Source of the DNA: Candidatus Dadabacteria bacterium
GTDB lineage: Bacteria > Desulfobacterota_D > UBA1144 > Nemesobacterales > Nemesobacteraceae
Reading direction: 5' to 3'
Assembly (NCBI GenBank): GCA_022826905.1
Contig: JAJDUA010000015.1
Coordinates: 1-59,495, forward strand
Length of the DNA: 59,495 nucleotides
In this document: positions 59,306-59,495 of the stretch, piece after piece
Numbering within the stretch: position 1 is the first letter of the stretch
Layout of the letters: every line of letters starts with the position of its first letter
Notes under the pieces: model-generated
The model's database searches: none
Told to the model about the DNA's origin: nothing
What the model saw: only the letters and a program-made list of their open reading frames with translations
Program-made: the position numbers and the translations under genes

Positions 59306-59495
59306 CTACTCAATCTCCCAAAGCGCCCTGGCTACCTCTACCCAGCGCGCCCACCCACGGTCAGCAAAAACCTGCGCATCAGCCGCCGTCATGGGCTCAA
59401 GCGACGAATCCGACACACTCTCCCCGAACGCAAGCAACGCCCGGTCCCAGCGGTTCGTGTGCGACTTGTAAGACACATACCGCGTGTCATAGCGC
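59306..59495 (-). CDS. C-terminal end of an unknown protein (5' end outside window)
   Basis: The minus-strand frame runs from the edge to a TAG at 59306, without an internal stop. It reads YDTRYVSYKSHTNRWDRAL then LAFGESVSDSSLEPMTAADA and ends GWARWVEVARALWEIE. From memory a TAADAQ-FADRGWxRW-type ending occurs in some large secreted repeat proteins, but I cannot name the family. Only the last 62 residues are visible. Confidence 0.55.
   Translation of the reverse strand, partial: RYDTRYVSYKSHTNRWDRALLAFGESVSDSSLEPMTAADAQVFADRGWARWVEVARALWEIE

Noticed and set aside
59058-59471. 137-aa plus-strand frame at the right edge
   Set aside because: Overlaps the minus-strand gene whose reading is more protein-like; no ribosome binding site.

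Overview
The window looks like a chromosomal segment of an uncultured Gram-negative bacterium. It carries outer-membrane and lipoprotein machinery (lgt, lnt, lspA, tolB, a TonB-like protein, beta-barrel proteins), futalosine-pathway menaquinone synthesis (mqnC), an RpoH heat-shock sigma factor and a carB-greA neighbourhood of the kind seen in Desulfobacterota/Deltaproteobacteria. The mix of deltaproteobacterial gene order with several small defence or toxin-antitoxin cassettes suggests Desulfobacterota or a relative such as Candidatus Dadabacteria. That placement is a guess from gene content; no marker gene was compared with a database.

Layout. 1-7.1 kb is an accessory island: the tail of an IS630-type transposase, a lone DUF1902 (HicB-like) protein, a 1361-aa nuclease-methyltransferase fusion (type IIG restriction-modification type), an opposing pair made of a DUF488 protein and a PD-(D/E)XK nuclease-like protein, and an MNT nucleotidyltransferase followed by a truncated HepT-like start. 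7.3-14.8 kb is a rightward housekeeping run (carB, greA, tonB-like, lspA, ribE, aroK, degP-like protease). 14.8-24.6 kb mixes directions: a thioesterase, a PUR-domain protein, a repeat-containing secreted protein, a GYD protein with a tiny membrane protein, mutL, efp with an unusual tip loop, a nitroreductase-like protein, a Fur regulator, eda, mqnC and a small protein with no standard start codon. 24.9-30.1 kb runs right (TPR lipoprotein, LolB-like lipoprotein, HPr, hisD, hisC).

30.1-32.4 kb is an AbiE type IV toxin-antitoxin cassette sitting exactly between the convergent hisC and lnt genes. It is bracketed by a 40-bp direct repeat (37/40 identical) in which both copies preserve the C-terminal codons of hisC on one strand and of lnt on the other. 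This is the clearest sign of a mobile cassette in the window and my main finding. Next come lnt, lgt and a 42-aa membrane protein (left), an HNH nuclease, tolB, thpR, rplU, rpmA, a membrane protein with a decayed nucleotidyl-cyclase domain, alaS and a beta-barrel protein (right), a gene-poor gap with a possible porin remnant, rpoH, tRNA-Asn, a DUF4143 ATPase abutting the tRNA, uvrA, and a glyA-nrdR-tatD-pdxA run.

The right end (53-59.5 kb) encodes two paralogous S41-peptidase lipoproteins. The larger has a Thr/Pro linker and two tandemly duplicated pairs of Calx-beta-like domains, with a 320-bp internal DNA repeat. A sirtuin and the end of another protein, which runs off the window, follow. 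Most of the window is an ordinary core chromosome, and the interesting parts are the small cassettes set into it.
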